Shown here piece by piece: positions 55,169 to 64,000 of a stretch of 64,000 bases of DNA; the stretch's first letter is position 1; every line of letters begins with the position of its first letter. This stretch comes from JAWKXU01 sp964468045 (GTDB lineage: Bacteria > Pseudomonadota > Alphaproteobacteria > Sphingomonadales > Sphingomonadaceae), in the NCBI GenBank assembly GCA_964468045.1, contig CAYXTO010000009.1, positions 1 through 64,000 of the forward strand, read 5' to 3'. The notes beneath the pieces were generated by a model. It saw only the letters and a program-made list of their open reading frames with translations, had not been told where the DNA came from and did not search any database. The position numbers and the translations under genes were made by a program.

Positions 55169-55941
55169 CTTTTCCAACCGCTCAGGGTCAGGATCTCGAA
55201 GCGTTCCGTTACGCGTCCGTCGGGATCGGCCGCTTCGAGAAATGAATCTTCGGCGCGGGCCAGCATGCGGCGGGTCAGCGGCGGGGCGGGATCGGCCAGG
55301 ACATTGCCCAATCCCTGCGCCCGCAGGTCGGCAACCAGCGAGGCGAGCGAACCGAAGCGAACGTCCAGACCGCGCCCATCGGCGACCTGCTTCGCGAAGC
55401 CCGCGCGCTGGAGCAGCTGGCCGCCGGCCCGCACGTCGACCATCGGGTGAAGCCGCGGTGCGGGGCGGTCTCCATCGGCGGCGAGCATGGCGGTTCTGAG
55501 TCTGGGCAGGCTGCCCGATGCCACGAAGCTGGCGATGGCCATTCCGTTGGGACTCAGTGCGTTGCGGATATGGATCAAGGCCCCCGGCAGGTCGTTGACG
55601 GTGTCAAGCGTCCCCAGGCTGGCGATGAAATCGAATGGGCCGAACGGGTAGGGCTGCTCCTGATCGAACGGGATCGCCTGCTCCAGCCCCGCGGGATCAG
55701 CCTGGGTTACGGCGCAGCCGTGTGCCTCCAGGGCTTTCGCCAGGCTTCCCGTCCAGTCCCCGACGATCAGCGCGGATTTTGGTTCAAAACGGATGAAATC
55801 GAGGCGATTCAGCACATCCTCGACCATGTCGTCGATGATATAGCGCGCTGGGGTCGATTGCTTCTGGAGGGCAAGCGCCCTGCGCCGCGCGGTATCACTG
55901 CGCTTGCGGGAGAATATGGTTGGTGGAGCCGCCGGGGACAT
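55165..55941 (-). CDS. SAM-dependent methyltransferase (BioC-like)
   Basis: 258 residues. The SAM domain begins SALIVGDWTGSLAKALEAHG (motif I variant VGDWTG), then VTQADPAG and the substrate-side FDFIASLGTLDTVNDLPGALIHIRNAL. The last 60 residues have no clear match. The BioC-like resemblance is weak; methyltransferases of this kind are common beside comF in alphaproteobacteria. Start 55941 chosen because ATG opens an N-terminal basic helix before the fold. Overlaps the ppdK stop by 4 bp, converging. Confidence 0.78.
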   Translation of the reverse strand: MSPAAPPTIFSRKRSDTARRRALALQKQSTPARYIIDDMVEDVLNRLDFIRFEPKSALIVGDWTGSLAKALEAHGCAVTQADPAGLEQAIPFDQEQPYPFGPFDFIASLGTLDTVNDLPGALIHIRNALSPNGMAIASFVASGSLPRLRTAMLAADGDRPAPRLHPMVDVRAGGQLLQRAGFAKQVADGRGLDVRFGSLASLVADLRAQGLGNVLADPAPPLTRRMLARAEDSFLEAADPDGRVTERFEILTLSGWKS

Positions 55942-56019
55942 GGGGGCTCCCTGCCTTGCCGCCGGGCCAAGCGCAAGCATTGCCCGGGCAGGCGGTGGAA
56001 TGGATCGATCGGGGAATAT

Positions 56020-56787
56020 ATGCTCGGAACCATTGGCACAGCTCTGAGCCCGGTCATCGACTTGATCTATCCGCCGCGTTGCCCACTTTGCGGCGAGGGG
56101 ATGGCGGACCAGACAGGTGTTTGCAGTTCTTGCTGGCTGACGCTGGACATCCCCGGCGAACCAGCTTGCATGGCCTGCCAGCGCCCGTTCCGCGACAGTG
56201 AAGCCCAGGCCGGCTCCCTCTGCGCACCTTGCCTTGCAGCTCCGCCCAGGCACGACGGCATAGCGGCAGCAACGCTTTACAACGATGCGTCCCGGCGTCT
56301 CGTCCTCGCCTTCAAGCACGGTCGCCGGATCGGCCTTGCCAGCGCATTGGGGCGCATGATGGCAGCCCGGCTTTCCCACCTACAGGGCGAATGGTTGATC
56401 GTTCCAGTCCCGCTTCATCCGCGCAGGTTGTGGAGCAGGGGCTTCAATCAATCCGCCCTGCTTGCCAGGCAGATTGCAAGGATTCGACGCGATCCGGTCG
56501 AAATCGATACGCTGGTGCGCAGAAAGCATACCGCCCCGCTGCGCGGCCTGGGAAGAAGCGCAAGGGCGCGCGCCCTTTCCGGCGCGATCCGCATTCGAAG
56601 CGGAAAAGCCGATCGAATATGCGGGCGGCAGATTATCCTGGTGGACGATGTTCTCACCAGCGGCGCGACCAGCAATGCCTGCGTCTCCACGCTCAAGAAC
56701 GCGGGAGCGAGCAAGGTGATCGTCGCGTGTTTCGCCCGGGTGCTCGATGAGGTGCTGAATCCCTCACTCAAGATCGATCTTGCATAA
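56020..56787 (+). CDS. comF: ComF family phosphoribosyltransferase-like protein
   Basis: 255 residues. N-terminal double zinc ribbon: CPLCG, CSSC, CMAC, CAPC. C-terminal PRTase fold with IVPVPLHPRRLWSRGFNQS and the PRPP loop ILVDDVLTSGATSNAC (~208-222). ComF is needed for DNA uptake in competent bacteria; in others its role is unclear. ATG 56020 preferred; the frame upstream is antisense to the methyltransferase. A terminator follows 6 bp after the stop. Confidence 0.9.
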   Translation: MLGTIGTALSPVIDLIYPPRCPLCGEGMADQTGVCSSCWLTLDIPGEPACMACQRPFRDSEAQAGSLCAPCLAAPPRHDGIAAATLYNDASRRLVLAFKHGRRIGLASALGRMMAARLSHLQGEWLIVPVPLHPRRLWSRGFNQSALLARQIARIRRDPVEIDTLVRRKHTAPLRGLGRSARARALSGAIRIRSGKADRICGRQIILVDDVLTSGATSNACVSTLKNAGASKVIVACFARVLDEVLNPSLKIDLA

Positions 56788-57116
56788 ATGCAAGGCGCCC
56801 GGACCAAAGATCCGGGCGCCAGCGTGACGAATTCTTCAAGGCTTGGCCGGCCCCTGTGCCGACAGTGCCTTGTCCCTCATATTTCATCGACGCGCCCTTG
56901 ATAGGCTGCTGCCGAAAACCCCTGCCCCTTGGCGCTGTTCATCGAAGCGCCGCCGGATTGGCGGAATGCCCTTGGTGAGCACCTGAGCTTTTCCCATTAA
57001 AGCTGGGTTCACGGAAGCTTCATTCATCCCATTGATGGATTTTGGCGGGGAGATGTGGTTATCGTGCAACAACTGCATTTCAGCCAAAGCGCATATATTT
57101 CCGGAGGACTGGCGCC
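56788..57116. other. Gap between comF and hisI
   Basis: Contains the comF terminator. On the minus strand a 67-codon frame (56884-57087) reads MAEMQLLHDNHISPPKSING onward; it has no recognised domain and would overlap the hisI leader, so it is not called. The rest shows no clear feature beyond a GGAGG at 57103-57107. Confidence 0.45.
56794..56820. terminator. comF terminator
   Basis: GGCGCCCGGA-CCAAAGA-TCCGGGCGCC, a perfect 10-bp stem with a 7-base loop, 7 bp after the comF stop. No long T run follows. Confidence 0.8.
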
Positions 57117-57500
57117 ATCTCTACTGACGATAAAGCTACCACCGAGCGTGAACAGGGCACCCGGTTCCTGCCCAAGTTCGATCAGAACGGGCTGCTCACC
57201 GCTGTCGTCACGCACGCCAGCACGGGCGAGGTGCTGATGGTTGCCTTCATGGATGCCGAAGCACTGGAGAAAACGCGAGAGACGGGTCTGGCGCATTTTC
57301 ATTCCCGGTCCCGTGGCCGCCTCTGGATGAAAGGGGAAACATCCGGCCATGTCTTGCAGGTGCAGGAGATTCTCGTGGATTGCGATCAGGATGCTCTGGT
57401 CATTAAGGCAATGCCGGCCGGGCCCGCCTGCCATACCGGAGCACCCACCTGCTTCTATCGCCGGCTGGACGGCGATAGGCTGGCCGAGGCCGGCGGTTGA
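57117..57500 (+). CDS. hisI: Phosphoribosyl-AMP cyclohydrolase
   Basis: Opens the purine ring of PR-AMP in histidine synthesis. Core motifs: FDQNGLLTAVVTHASTGEVL, SRSRGRLWMKGETSGHVL, the metal/Cys segment VDCDQDALVIKA and ACHTGAPTCFYR. The natural N terminus seems to be ISTDDKATTEREQG: GGAGG lies 9 bases before an ATC codon at 57117, and no ATG/GTG/TTG occurs between that Shine-Dalgarno and the domain. A start at ATG 57042 would add 25 residues across the Shine-Dalgarno. ATC start is therefore proposed. Located apart from other his genes. Confidence 0.88.
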   Translation: MSTDDKATTEREQGTRFLPKFDQNGLLTAVVTHASTGEVLMVAFMDAEALEKTRETGLAHFHSRSRGRLWMKGETSGHVLQVQEILVDCDQDALVIKAMPAGPACHTGAPTCFYRRLDGDRLAEAGG

Positions 57501-57594
57501 ATATCCGTTGAAACAGGATTGGAACCGGGCCGTCAAATAACGATATGACATCCGATATTTGTGCAGCCTTTGATTGGTGATCGAGGGGAGACCT

Positions 57595-59397
57595 ATGGCC
57601 GAATACAATGCGCCCGTGCGCGATACCATTTTCGTCATCAACGAAGTGATAGGGCTGCAGCAATACTCTTCCCTTCCGGGGTTTGAATCGGCGGGAGACG
57701 ATCTCGTTTCCACCCTGATCGAGGAAGCCGGAAAATTCTGCTCGGAGGTGCTGGCGCCGCTCAACCAGATCGGAGATGCGGAAGGTTGCACGCGCCATCC
57801 CGACGGCAGTGTTGCCACTCCCACAGGCTTTCGCGATGCTTATGCCCAGCTTCGCGAGGCCGGCTGGGCCACTCTGGCGCAAGACCCGGAATTCGGCGGG
57901 CAAGGTTTGCCGCATGTCCTCAATTTTGCGGTCGAGGAGTTCATGAACGGGGCGAATCAAGCTTTTGCGATGTATCCGGGGTTGGCCACCGGCGCTGTGA
58001 CGGCCATCATGGCGAAAGGGAGCGAAAGCCAGAAGCAGACCTATCTGCCCAGAATGATCGCGGGGGAATGGCTGGGCACAATGAACCTGACCGAACCTCA
58101 ATGCGGGACGGACCTAGGCCTCATCCGCACCAAGGCGGAACCCAAGGGGGATGGGTCATATGCAATAACCGGCTCCAAGATCTTCATTTCCGCCGGCGAG
58201 CACGATCTGACCGAGAACATCATCCATCTGGTGTTGGCAAGGACGCCGGGCGCACCGGAGGGTTCGAAAGGGATTTCCCTGTTTCTCGTTCCGAAGGTGC
58301 TGGTGAACGATGATGGGTCGCTCGGCGAGCGCAATGCCGTCTCCTGCGGCTCGATCGAGGAAAAAATGGGCATTCATGGCAATGCCACCTGTGCGATGAA
58401 TTACGACGGAGCCACGGGCTGGCTGGTCGGGGAGGAGAACAAGGGCCTCGCCGCGATGTTTATCATGATGAACGCTGCCCGTCTTGGGGTCGGCATACAG
58501 GGGCTGGGGCAGGCGGATGCGGCCTATCAGAATGCAGCCGCCTATGCCCTGGAACGGCGCCAGGGACGCGCGCTCACCGGGCCTGCCGAGCCGGATCAGC
58601 CTGCCGATCCGATCATCGTCCACCCGGATGTGCGGCGGATGCTGATGGATGCCAAGGCATTCACCGAGGGAATGCGGGCGCTCGTCCTCTGGGGAGCCTT
58701 GCAGGTCGACCTTTCCCACAAGGCCTCCGGCGAGCAGGAGCGCCAGCAGGCGGATGAATTGATCGGCCTGCTCACTCCGGTGATCAAGGGGTACGGCACC
58801 GACAAGGGCTATGAAGTCGCCACCAGCATGCAGCAGGTCCTCGGCGGCCATGGCTATATCCGCGAATGGGGCATGGAGCAGTTCGTGCGGGATGCGCGGA
58901 TCGCCATGATCTATGAAGGTGCGAATGGCGTACAGGCGATGGATCTTTGCGGCCGCAAGCTCGCATTGAACGGGGGGCGGGCGATCCAGGCCTTCTTCCG
59001 GCTGGTGGACGATGAATGCGCCGATGCCGGACAAGACGCCGCTTGCGGGGACATCGCCGCCCGGCTCGGCAAGGCCAATGGTGAACTGAAGGCTGCCACC
59101 ATGTGGTTCATGCAGAACGCCATGGCCAATCCGAACAATCTGGGCGCCGGGGCATACCACTACATGCATATCGCAGGGATCGTGGCGCTTGGGCTGATGT
59201 GGCTGCGCATGGCAAGGATCGCCGCGCGTAAACTGGCCGCAGGCACCGACGATGTCGCGTTCTATCAGGCCAAGCTGACCACTGCCCGCTATTTCGCGGA
59301 GCGCTTCACACCTGATTGCGGGGCATTGCGTCGCCGGATCGAAGCAGGGTCCGGCAGCATGATGGAACTGCCGCCTGAGGCCTTTGTCCATCGCTAG
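57595..59397 (+). CDS. Acyl-CoA dehydrogenase (long form)
   Basis: 600 residues, FAD-dependent alpha,beta-dehydrogenation of acyl-CoA. N-terminal extension (DTIFVINEVIGLQQYSSLPGF) as in the long FadE-like group, FAD/substrate region MNLTEPQCGTDLGLIRTKAE, GSKIFISAGEHD, and the catalytic Glu in RIAMIYEGANGVQAMDL. A C-terminal helical domain extends ~130 residues. Start 57595 has GAGGGGAG nearby upstream. Substrate chain length unknown. The next gene, a molybdoenzyme, follows 113 bp downstream on the same strand. Confidence 0.93.
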   Translation: MAEYNAPVRDTIFVINEVIGLQQYSSLPGFESAGDDLVSTLIEEAGKFCSEVLAPLNQIGDAEGCTRHPDGSVATPTGFRDAYAQLREAGWATLAQDPEFGGQGLPHVLNFAVEEFMNGANQAFAMYPGLATGAVTAIMAKGSESQKQTYLPRMIAGEWLGTMNLTEPQCGTDLGLIRTKAEPKGDGSYAITGSKIFISAGEHDLTENIIHLVLARTPGAPEGSKGISLFLVPKVLVNDDGSLGERNAVSCGSIEEKMGIHGNATCAMNYDGATGWLVGEENKGLAAMFIMMNAARLGVGIQGLGQADAAYQNAAAYALERRQGRALTGPAEPDQPADPIIVHPDVRRMLMDAKAFTEGMRALVLWGALQVDLSHKASGEQERQQADELIGLLTPVIKGYGTDKGYEVATSMQQVLGGHGYIREWGMEQFVRDARIAMIYEGANGVQAMDLCGRKLALNGGRAIQAFFRLVDDECADAGQDAACGDIAARLGKANGELKAATMWFMQNAMANPNNLGAGAYHYMHIAGIVALGLMWLRMARIAARKLAAGTDDVAFYQAKLTTARYFAERFTPDCGALRRRIEAGSGSMMELPPEAFVHR

Positions 59398-59510
59398 ACG
59401 AGCCGGTCGGACTCTCGAAAGATTCCGGAAGAGTTTTGGTCATTCGGAGTTTCTGACATACACTCCCGGAACCGGACCTGGAAACCAGGCCGGTTTCGGG
59501 AGAGTGTGAG

Positions 59511-61655
59511 ATGGAGCGCTTCAAGAGCTTCTGCCGGAATTGCTCGGCCGGTTGCGGGGTCGAACTGACAGTCGAGGATAATCGCATCCTTGATATCACG
59601 GGCGACAAGGATCACCCCGTTTCCCGCGGCTACATGTGCATCAAGGGGAAGTATTGCCGGGAACTCCACAATGGCGAGGACCGGCTGCTTACCGCATACC
59701 GGCGCGGGCAGGACGGAGCATTCGAGCCTGTCGACAGCATGGCGGCCATCGAAGAAGCCGCAGGGCGCCTGAATGAGATCATGGCGCGCCATGGCCCTCG
59801 CTCCATCGCGCTCTATTACGGCACCGGGAGCTGCATGAACGGGCTGTCTTATGGGATGGCCCGCACATGGCTCGCCGGCATCGGTTCGCCCGAACATTAT
59901 ACCAGCTTCACCATCGATCAATCGGCCAAGTGGGTGTGCCTTGGCCGGATGGGCTTGTTTGCGACCGGCAAGCCGATGCATGAAGATGTCGATGTCATGC
60001 TGCTGTCGGGCATCAACCCCGTGGTTAGCCATCTCGGCTATCCGCTTGCTCCCGTCCCGATGACCGACTCCATGAAGTGGCTCAAGCACGCGCGCGCGAA
60101 AGGCGCGAAGCTCATCGTGATCGATCCCCGTCACACCGAGACGGCCCGGCAGGCCGATCTTTTCCTGCAGATCAGGCCGGGCGAGGATGCCACGCTCTAT
60201 GCGGCAATGATCCGCCTGCTCTTCGAGCGAAGCTGGATCGATGCGGCGTTCTGCCAGCGTTATGTCACCTCGCTCGAAACATTGCGGGATGCTGTGCAGG
60301 ACTTCACGCTCGATCATGCCAGTGCCCGCACCGGGATTCCGGCCGAGCTTATCCTGGAAGCCACGCAAATGTTCGGCACCACCCGCAGAAGCACGGCATG
60401 GAGCGGCACCGGCCCCAACATGGCGCTGCATTCCAATACAAGCGAGCATCTGCTCGAATGCCTCAATGCGCTGTGCGGCGGATATCGCCGGGCAGGCGAC
60501 CCTATCAGGGCGACTGGCGCGATATTCGACTGCACGCCGAGCGTTGAAACCGTGGTGCCTCCGCACAGGGATTGGGAAGGCGGGCCTCGGTTGCGGGCCA
60601 TCGATGCCGGCCAATTGAACGCCGAATTTCCCACATCGCGCTTGCCGGACGAGATCCTCCATGAGGGCGAGGATCGTGTCCGTGCGTTGGTGGTTTGCGG
60701 AGGCAATCCCGCCTCGGCGATCGGCGATGCGGGAAGAACGGTTCAGGCCTTTGAAGCACTCGAGCTGCTGCTCGTGATGGATCCGCGAATGAGCGAGACG
60801 GCACGGTTGGCCGATTATGTCATTCCCACCAAGCTGCCGTTCGAACGGTATGACCTGACCATCTCCCAGGACAATTGGTATGCCTGGGACTTTGCCCAGA
60901 TGGCGGGCCCTGCGCTGGAAGCGCCTGAGGGCCTGCTCGATGATTGGGAAGTGTTCTGGGAGCTTGGGCGCTTGATGAACGCGCCTATGGATTTTCGGAT
61001 CGGGCCTTTTGGCGTGAGCTTGCCCAGGGGGCGCCTCGATACATCGAAACCTCGCCCATCATCGCTCGATATGCTCAAGCTGACCTGCGAGGGGTCGCGG
61101 GTCGATCTCGATGTGATGGCGCAGAATCCCAGCGGGATGATCATCTCGAATGGAACGGTCGTTTCCGCTCCGGAGATCGACGACGGCAACAGATTGGATG
61201 TTTGCCCGCCTGATTTGCATGCGGAGATCAGGGCCATCAGGCAGAATGCCGATGATGATGAGGGCTTCTCGCACCTTCTGATCAGCCGCAGGGCGGTTCA
61301 TGTAATCAACAGTTCCTATCAGCATGCCGGGAAAGTGAAGCAGCGCCACGCGATGGCACCGCTCTACATGAATCCCGAGGAAATCCTCTCGGCGGGCTTT
61401 GTGGAAGGGGAGATCGTGGAAGTCGCCTCGTCAACAGGCCGCGTCTGCGGAGAATTGAAGGCGGACAATGGATTGCGGGCAGGTGTCGTCTCCATGCCGC
61501 ATGGCTGGGGAAGCGTGCTGCCGGATGATGACACCAGTTCCCTGACCGCCAAGCTGGTGTCGCTCGATGACAATCTCGAACCGATCAACTTCATGCCGAG
61601 ATTTTCCGGAATTCCGGTCAATATCCGCAAGACCAACGCATTTCAGGCGGCTTGA
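59511..61655 (+). CDS. Molybdopterin-dependent oxidoreductase (4Fe-4S, DMSO reductase family)
   Basis: 714 residues, no Tat signal, so cytosolic. The N-terminal Fe4S4 motif is C-x2-C-x3-C (CRNCSAGC), the fourth Cys in GYMCIKG. Molybdopterin-binding regions: GINPVVSHLGYPLAPVP, KLIVIDPRHTETARQADLFLQIRPGEDATL, SGTGPNMALHSNTSEHLLE and the C-terminal SMPHGWGSVLPD. Its last domain is the cofactor-binding barrel. It resembles formate-dehydrogenase-like or acetylene hydratase-like enzymes but the substrate cannot be read. GTGTGAGATGG precedes the start. Confidence 0.9.
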   Translation: MERFKSFCRNCSAGCGVELTVEDNRILDITGDKDHPVSRGYMCIKGKYCRELHNGEDRLLTAYRRGQDGAFEPVDSMAAIEEAAGRLNEIMARHGPRSIALYYGTGSCMNGLSYGMARTWLAGIGSPEHYTSFTIDQSAKWVCLGRMGLFATGKPMHEDVDVMLLSGINPVVSHLGYPLAPVPMTDSMKWLKHARAKGAKLIVIDPRHTETARQADLFLQIRPGEDATLYAAMIRLLFERSWIDAAFCQRYVTSLETLRDAVQDFTLDHASARTGIPAELILEATQMFGTTRRSTAWSGTGPNMALHSNTSEHLLECLNALCGGYRRAGDPIRATGAIFDCTPSVETVVPPHRDWEGGPRLRAIDAGQLNAEFPTSRLPDEILHEGEDRVRALVVCGGNPASAIGDAGRTVQAFEALELLLVMDPRMSETARLADYVIPTKLPFERYDLTISQDNWYAWDFAQMAGPALEAPEGLLDDWEVFWELGRLMNAPMDFRIGPFGVSLPRGRLDTSKPRPSSLDMLKLTCEGSRVDLDVMAQNPSGMIISNGTVVSAPEIDDGNRLDVCPPDLHAEIRAIRQNADDDEGFSHLLISRRAVHVINSSYQHAGKVKQRHAMAPLYMNPEEILSAGFVEGEIVEVASSTGRVCGELKADNGLRAGVVSMPHGWGSVLPDDDTSSLTAKLVSLDDNLEPINFMPRFSGIPVNIRKTNAFQAA

Positions 61656-61733
61656 CGCCACCTTCCAAGGCTGCGCGGAAGGATCGTCGGTCCAAGGCTG
61701 GCGGATATCCGGCCTTCCGTATAAATCCGCGCC

Positions 61734-62270
61734 ATGGACCAAGAATCATACTCTCCGCTTCGCCCGCTCCCGCTTCTGATCTTCAGCTCACGCTGGCTGC
61801 AGCTCCCGCTCTATCTCGGGCTGATCGTGGCCCAGTGCGTCTATGTCTTCCTGTTCATCAAGGAACTGGTTCACCTGGTGACGCACGCCAATGACTTCGG
61901 CGAGCAGGAAATCATGCTGGTGGTGCTGGGCCTGATCGACGTGGTGATGATCTCCAACCTGCTCGTGATGGTGATCGTCGGCGGATATGAGACCTTCGTT
62001 TCCCGGCTCGGGCTGCAGGGCCATCCGGATCAGCCCGAATGGCTCAGCCATGTCAATGCCGGGGTCCTCAAGGTCAAGCTGGCCATGGCTATCATCGGGA
62101 TATCCTCCATCCACCTGCTGCGCACCTTTATCGAGGCGAGCAGGATCGGAATGCCGACCGCCAATGTGACGTGGGAAGGAGTGATGTGGCAGACGATCAT
62201 CCACAGCGTCTTCATCCTGTCCGCCCTCGGCATTGCTGTCGTGGACCGCATGGCGCAGCCGAAACACTGA
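61734..62270 (+). CDS. UPF0114/YqhA family membrane protein
   Basis: 178 residues with four hydrophobic helices: LQLPLYLGLIVAQCVYVFLFI, IMLVVLGLIDVVMISNLLVMVIVGGYE, VKLAMAIIGISSIHLLRTFIE and TIIHSVFILSALGIAVVDRM. This is the YqhA layout; VKLAMAIIGISSIHLLRTF is a family signature. Function unknown. Located between two oppositely oriented molybdoenzyme genes. Confidence 0.9.
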   Translation: MDQESYSPLRPLPLLIFSSRWLQLPLYLGLIVAQCVYVFLFIKELVHLVTHANDFGEQEIMLVVLGLIDVVMISNLLVMVIVGGYETFVSRLGLQGHPDQPEWLSHVNAGVLKVKLAMAIIGISSIHLLRTFIEASRIGMPTANVTWEGVMWQTIIHSVFILSALGIAVVDRMAQPKH

Positions 62271-62304
62271 CTGCCTGTTACGCTTGCGAGCGATAACGAG
62301 GCGC

Positions 62305-63999
62305 TCAGGGCACCGGATCGGCGACCACCTCCACCGGGATATGATTCAGGTTGATGATGCCGGAAGGCAGGTCGAGCAGGGTTTCATCGGCAAGGTGATT
62401 GTAGTTCACCCCTGGTCGTGCCTTGGCCTGCGGCATCCCCGGAACCTCGTCATCCGCGTGTCCCCAGCCATGCGGGAGGCTGACCACTCCCCGCCGCATC
62501 TCGTCCGATAGCTTGACCGGCACATTCACTTCCCCGGTGCGCGACCGCACCGTTACCCGGTCGCCATCCGTGATGCTTCGCTCCTTCGCATCCTCCGGAT
62601 GAATGAGCAGGACGCAAAGCTCCGGCCCCTTCGCGAGGGAAGGGAAGTTATGCATCCAGGTGTTGCAGGTGCGGATCTGGCGGCGGCCGACCAGATGAAG
62701 GCCTTTCACGCGCTCACCATCCACCCACTCGGCAACGCGTGATACATCTCCGACTATCGCCGAAGGGGCGAGATCGACATGCTTGTCGGGGAAATGAAGC
62801 ACCTTCTCGATGCGCGGCTTCATCGGGCCAAAATCGAGACCCTCTCCATGCTCCTTGAGTTTCCGGAGTGTAAGCCCGTCCGGGCGTTCGCCAAAATGAT
62901 CTCCATAGGGGCCTGAGCGCAGCAACATGTCGAACATGCGTTCTTCGCCCGCCTCCGTGCCGACATGCTGGATGACCTGATCGAAGGTCATGCCCTGCAA
63001 CACCTCGTTCCCCTGGTCGCGAAGCTGGTCGAACAGCATCCGGAACGCGGAATCATCGGCTTCCTGCACAGTCATGCCGGCAAGGCGGGCGATCAGCCCG
63101 CAGAAGATTTCGCTGTCGTGCCGTTGGCCGGGCTGCTTCTCGAAGATGGCCGGGGCATATTTGATATAATCCCTCACCGTCAGGAAGGTGAAGAAGATCA
63201 TGAAATCCGAATGGGACAGATGCGGCGGCGAAGGAAGGATCACATCCGCGTGGCGGGTGGTCTCGTTGATATAGATGTCGAATGCCATCATGAATTCGAG
63301 ATCTTCCAGCGCTTCGGTCAGGCGACCGCCGCCATTGGGGCTCGACAGGGCGGGATTCGCGCCCATGGTCACCAGCGCCTTGATCTGGCCTTCGCCCGGA
63401 ACCGTCATTTCCTCGATCATCAATGCCGATGGAAACTGGCCGGCGAGTTCGGGAAAGCCGCTCACCCGGGACCGATAGCGATCGTAAGGAATTTGCCCGT
63501 CGCGATAAGTGTCCGACATGATCACGGGCTGGAACACGCCGCCCGGGAACATTGCCCCGCCTTCCCGGTCCAGATTGCCGGTCATCGCGTTGACGGCGGT
63601 AATAAGCCAGTTCGTCACCGAGCCGAATTGCTGCATGCAGGAGCCGATGCGCCCATAAATGCAGGCACGCTCGGCCGACGCCAGTTCGCGGGCAAGCGTG
63701 CGAATATCCTCCGCCTCGATGCCGATCGCCGGACCAACCCTTTCCGGGGTAAAGGGTTGGGCAAGACGCCGCAGTTCGTCGAGGTTCGAGGCGCGCTCTT
63801 CCAGATGTCCGAGATCGACCAGGTCTTCCTCGAACAGGGTGCGGGCCACGGCGAGCAGGAACGCGGCATCTCCGCCAGGCTCGATTGAAAGATGCCAGTC
63901 GGAAGCCTTGGCCGTTTCCGTGCGACGCGGATCGATCACGACAACCTTGCCTCCGCGTGCGCGGATGGCACGCAACCGCCCAGGGACATTGGGCGCGGT
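62305..63999 (-). CDS. Molybdopterin oxidoreductase (5' end outside window)
   Basis: 565 codons visible; the N terminus with any Fe-S site lies right of the window. The first visible residues TAPNVPGRLRAIRARGGKVVVIDPRRTETA match the molybdopterin-binding core. Further on come YGRIGSCMQQFGSVTNWLI, MGANPALSSPNGGGRL and C-terminal SLPHGWGHADDEVPG plus NHLADETLLDLPSG. It shares the SLPHGWG-type ending with the plus-strand molybdoenzyme but the two differ clearly in sequence. Substrate unknown. It converges with the YqhA-like gene, 34 bp away. Confidence 0.9.
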   Translation of the reverse strand, partial: TAPNVPGRLRAIRARGGKVVVIDPRRTETAKASDWHLSIEPGGDAAFLLAVARTLFEEDLVDLGHLEERASNLDELRRLAQPFTPERVGPAIGIEAEDIRTLARELASAERACIYGRIGSCMQQFGSVTNWLITAVNAMTGNLDREGGAMFPGGVFQPVIMSDTYRDGQIPYDRYRSRVSGFPELAGQFPSALMIEEMTVPGEGQIKALVTMGANPALSSPNGGGRLTEALEDLEFMMAFDIYINETTRHADVILPSPPHLSHSDFMIFFTFLTVRDYIKYAPAIFEKQPGQRHDSEIFCGLIARLAGMTVQEADDSAFRMLFDQLRDQGNEVLQGMTFDQVIQHVGTEAGEERMFDMLLRSGPYGDHFGERPDGLTLRKLKEHGEGLDFGPMKPRIEKVLHFPDKHVDLAPSAIVGDVSRVAEWVDGERVKGLHLVGRRQIRTCNTWMHNFPSLAKGPELCVLLIHPEDAKERSITDGDRVTVRSRTGEVNVPVKLSDEMRRGVVSLPHGWGHADDEVPGMPQAKARPGVNYNHLADETLLDLPSGIINLNHIPVEVVADPVP

Positions 64000-64000
64000 C

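Noticed and set aside
59394..60662. 422-codon minus-strand frame opposite the molybdoenzyme
   Set aside because: Antisense shadow; the plus strand carries the Fe-S and molybdopterin motifs.

Overview
The window is 64 kb of a GC-rich alphaproteobacterial chromosome, most likely a sphingomonad (Sphingomonadales). The gene content and order fit that group: mreB-mreC-mreD-mrdA-rodA, glyQ-glyS-ppdK, an HTH-RibB-RibA fusion, an orphan secreted Hcp-like protein, DUF4170, a PEP-CTERM protein and paired TraB/GumN proteins. The species cannot be named from sequence reading alone.

Layout. 1-10.7 kb holds housekeeping genes: carB (entering from the left edge), greA, a four-gene stress/membrane operon (4-5.7 kb), eno, an Hcp-like protein, ribH, ribBA and a flavin reductase. 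11.3-20.6 kb is a catabolic cluster: Baeyer-Villiger monooxygenase, AraC regulator, a PQQ alcohol dehydrogenase/hydrolase/aldehyde dehydrogenase operon, a CrtC/AttH-like protein and an SDR. Together these could convert a (cyclic) alcohol to ketone, ester or lactone, hydroxy acid and finally dicarboxylic acid. The intervals before the monooxygenase and before the PQQ operon share a GCCAA-N4-TTGGC dyad.

21.2-33.8 kb is a double mobile insertion at the 3' end of a tRNA-Lys(CTT) gene, marked by three direct copies of a 46-bp att-like repeat. The left segment (21.2-25.1 kb) has no integrase. It carries parD with a truncated parE, a zinc-ribbon-like protein and a restriction-modification locus whose two convergent genes appear to have exchanged their 3' ends through a local inversion of about 434 bp. 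The right segment (25.1-33.8 kb) is a compact phage-satellite-like element: integrase, AlpA-type regulator, primase/helicase, and small and large terminase genes, but no portal, capsid or tail genes. A GTTAGAC tandem motif occurs beside the integrase, before the terminase genes and at the right end.

33.9-48.9 kb returns to core genes: the cell-elongation operon (minus strand), mutL, a lipoprotein, a glutaredoxin-MauE fusion divergent from a MerR regulator, a MaoC-like dehydratase, ychF, a PEP-CTERM protein, pth, rplY and two tandem TraB/GumN genes. 49-57.5 kb holds glyQ-glyS (with a palindromic repeat inserted in frame in glyS), ppdK, a methyltransferase, comF and hisI (apparently starting at ATC). 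57.6-64 kb holds an acyl-CoA dehydrogenase, two molybdopterin oxidoreductases on opposite strands and a YqhA-like membrane protein between them; the last gene runs off the right edge.

All functions are inferred from motifs and remembered family features; no database search was run.
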